This document shows, one piece after another, positions 51,819 through 52,209 of a DNA stretch of 52,209 bases; the stretch's first letter is position 1, and each line of letters starts with the position of its first letter. The DNA comes from Phycisphaerae bacterium (GTDB taxonomy: Bacteria; Planctomycetota; Phycisphaerae; UBA1845; PWPN01). The notes beneath the pieces were generated by a model. It was not told where the DNA came from and did no database searches. It saw only the letters and a program-made list of their open reading frames with translations. The stretch is from the NCBI GenBank assembly GCA_035384605.1, contig DAOOIV010000024.1:1-52209 (forward strand), read 5' to 3'. The position numbers and the translations under genes were made by a program.

Positions 51819-52209
51819 GGGGACGCTGCCGTGTGAGTTTGGAACTCTCCACCGGTTCCTGGGTGGATTGCGCAGTGAGCCCTGTCGGACCCTCCTTCTC
51901 TTGTGCATCTGCACCGACAAGAGCGCGTAAGCGGGTGCGGCGGAGCCCTCTGGCCTGGCAACTTGATCCGTACCCTTTCGGCCAAGGACGTGGGCGGGGT
52001 GGGGAGGTTGGGCGAGGCGTTCGGGGTGGATCGGATGACGGGGAATCGGGCACGGTTTTCCTTAAGTGTTTAATCGATAACGACTTAAGATCTCGGTTGG
52101 GTTCGTTTGGCGCGGGGGGTGGTCGGCGGTCGGTGTCCGGCTTTTGGCGCGCGAGGGTCGCTTCGGGATCTGTTGCGGTCTGGCCATGTCGCCAGCCGAG
52201 GATCAGCGG
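51819..52209. other. Intergenic region to window end
   Basis: 391 nt without a recognised gene. It contains hairpins TCCACC/GGTGGA (51848-51867) and CTCTTGT/ACAAGAG (51898-51923) and the third copy of the dispersed palindromic element. A gene could start beyond the window end. Confidence 0.45.
52061..52117 (+). repeat. Dispersed palindromic element, copy 3
   Basis: CTTAAGT (52061-52067) and ACTTAAG (52083-52089) are perfect 7-bp arms around a 15-nt loop; inner positions also pair partly. GATCT overlaps the end of the right arm (52089-52093), then TTGGGTTCGTTTGGCGC (52097-52113) and GGGG. Relative to copy 2, the 17-nt string is identical; relative to copy 1, both arms and TAAGTGTTT are shared. 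Confidence 0.7.

Noticed and set aside
1..52209. CRISPR arrays, tRNA or rRNA genes
   Set aside because: No regularly spaced direct repeats and no T-arm-like GGTTCRA with a matching cloverleaf were found between genes.

Overview
The window is GC-rich (roughly 60-65% by eye) and reads as an ordinary chromosomal stretch of a bacterium from the Planctomycetota/PVC group, plausibly Phycisphaerae-like. Supporting signs are a Verrucomicrobia/Planctomycetes-restricted protein (Minf_1886/TIGR04138 type, 44280-44798), two Tat-exported Gfo/Idh/MocA oxidoreductases, a Tat-exported isomerase-like protein, several secreted proteins related to glycoside hydrolases, an exported ADP-ribosylglycohydrolase-like lipoprotein and a multihaem cytochrome fused to a TPR domain. 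Taxonomy is inferred from gene families; no rRNA or tRNA gene was seen.

Layout. 1.4-8.1 kb: a complete Rnf ion-translocating operon in the order C-D-G-E-A-B, preceded by a short RseC-like membrane protein and faced by a convergent apbE, whose product would flavinylate RnfG and RnfD. 8.1-14.2 kb: lipA, a divergent GH84-like secreted protein, a Tat-exported isomerase-like protein and cysE. 14.7-18.1 kb: larC, a small membrane-anchored coiled-coil/HTH protein and a cardiolipin synthase. 18.3-24.7 kb: an AhbD/NirJ-like radical SAM protein, a large GH38-like (DUF5054-type) protein, a lipoprotein and an exported cyclophilin. 24.8-27.6 kb: a DNA-metabolism cluster with a small SRP RNA gene (ffs), dnaX, ybaB and recR. 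27.6-36.0 kb: exported ADP-ribosylglycohydrolase, metallophosphoesterase, TauE/SafE permease, Gfo/Idh/MocA protein, NIF3-like protein and an exported amidase. 36.1-42.9 kb: octahaem-HEAT-TPR lipoprotein, a 1044-residue secreted protein of unknown family and a zinc alcohol dehydrogenase. 43.0-52.2 kb: RicT-like PSP1 protein, the PVC-restricted protein, a TPR protein, a secreted coiled-coil protein, NAD(P)HX epimerase, a second Gfo/Idh/MocA protein and a Ycf46-like AAA ATPase.

The genes suggest an anaerobic or facultative, polysaccharide-degrading organism. Rnf would couple ferredoxin and NAD to an ion gradient, ApbE would load its flavins, and the AhbD-like and octahaem proteins fit haem-based respiration.

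The most notable non-coding signals are: (1) a dispersed element of an imperfect 29-bp palindrome plus a tail, seen at 23.47, 31.6 and 52.06 kb, two copies sharing a 17-nt exact match; (2) the SRP RNA upstream of dnaX; (3) a truncated REP-associated (RAYT-type) transposase start at 32.0 kb; (4) large bulged hairpins at 12.95 and 29.55 kb with a similar layout; (5) a stem-loop that could mask the ribosome binding site of the TPR gene at 45.1 kb; (6) an 8-bp-period degenerate tandem repeat at 36.0 kb. No CRISPR array, intact insertion sequence, prophage or recognisable defence island was found.
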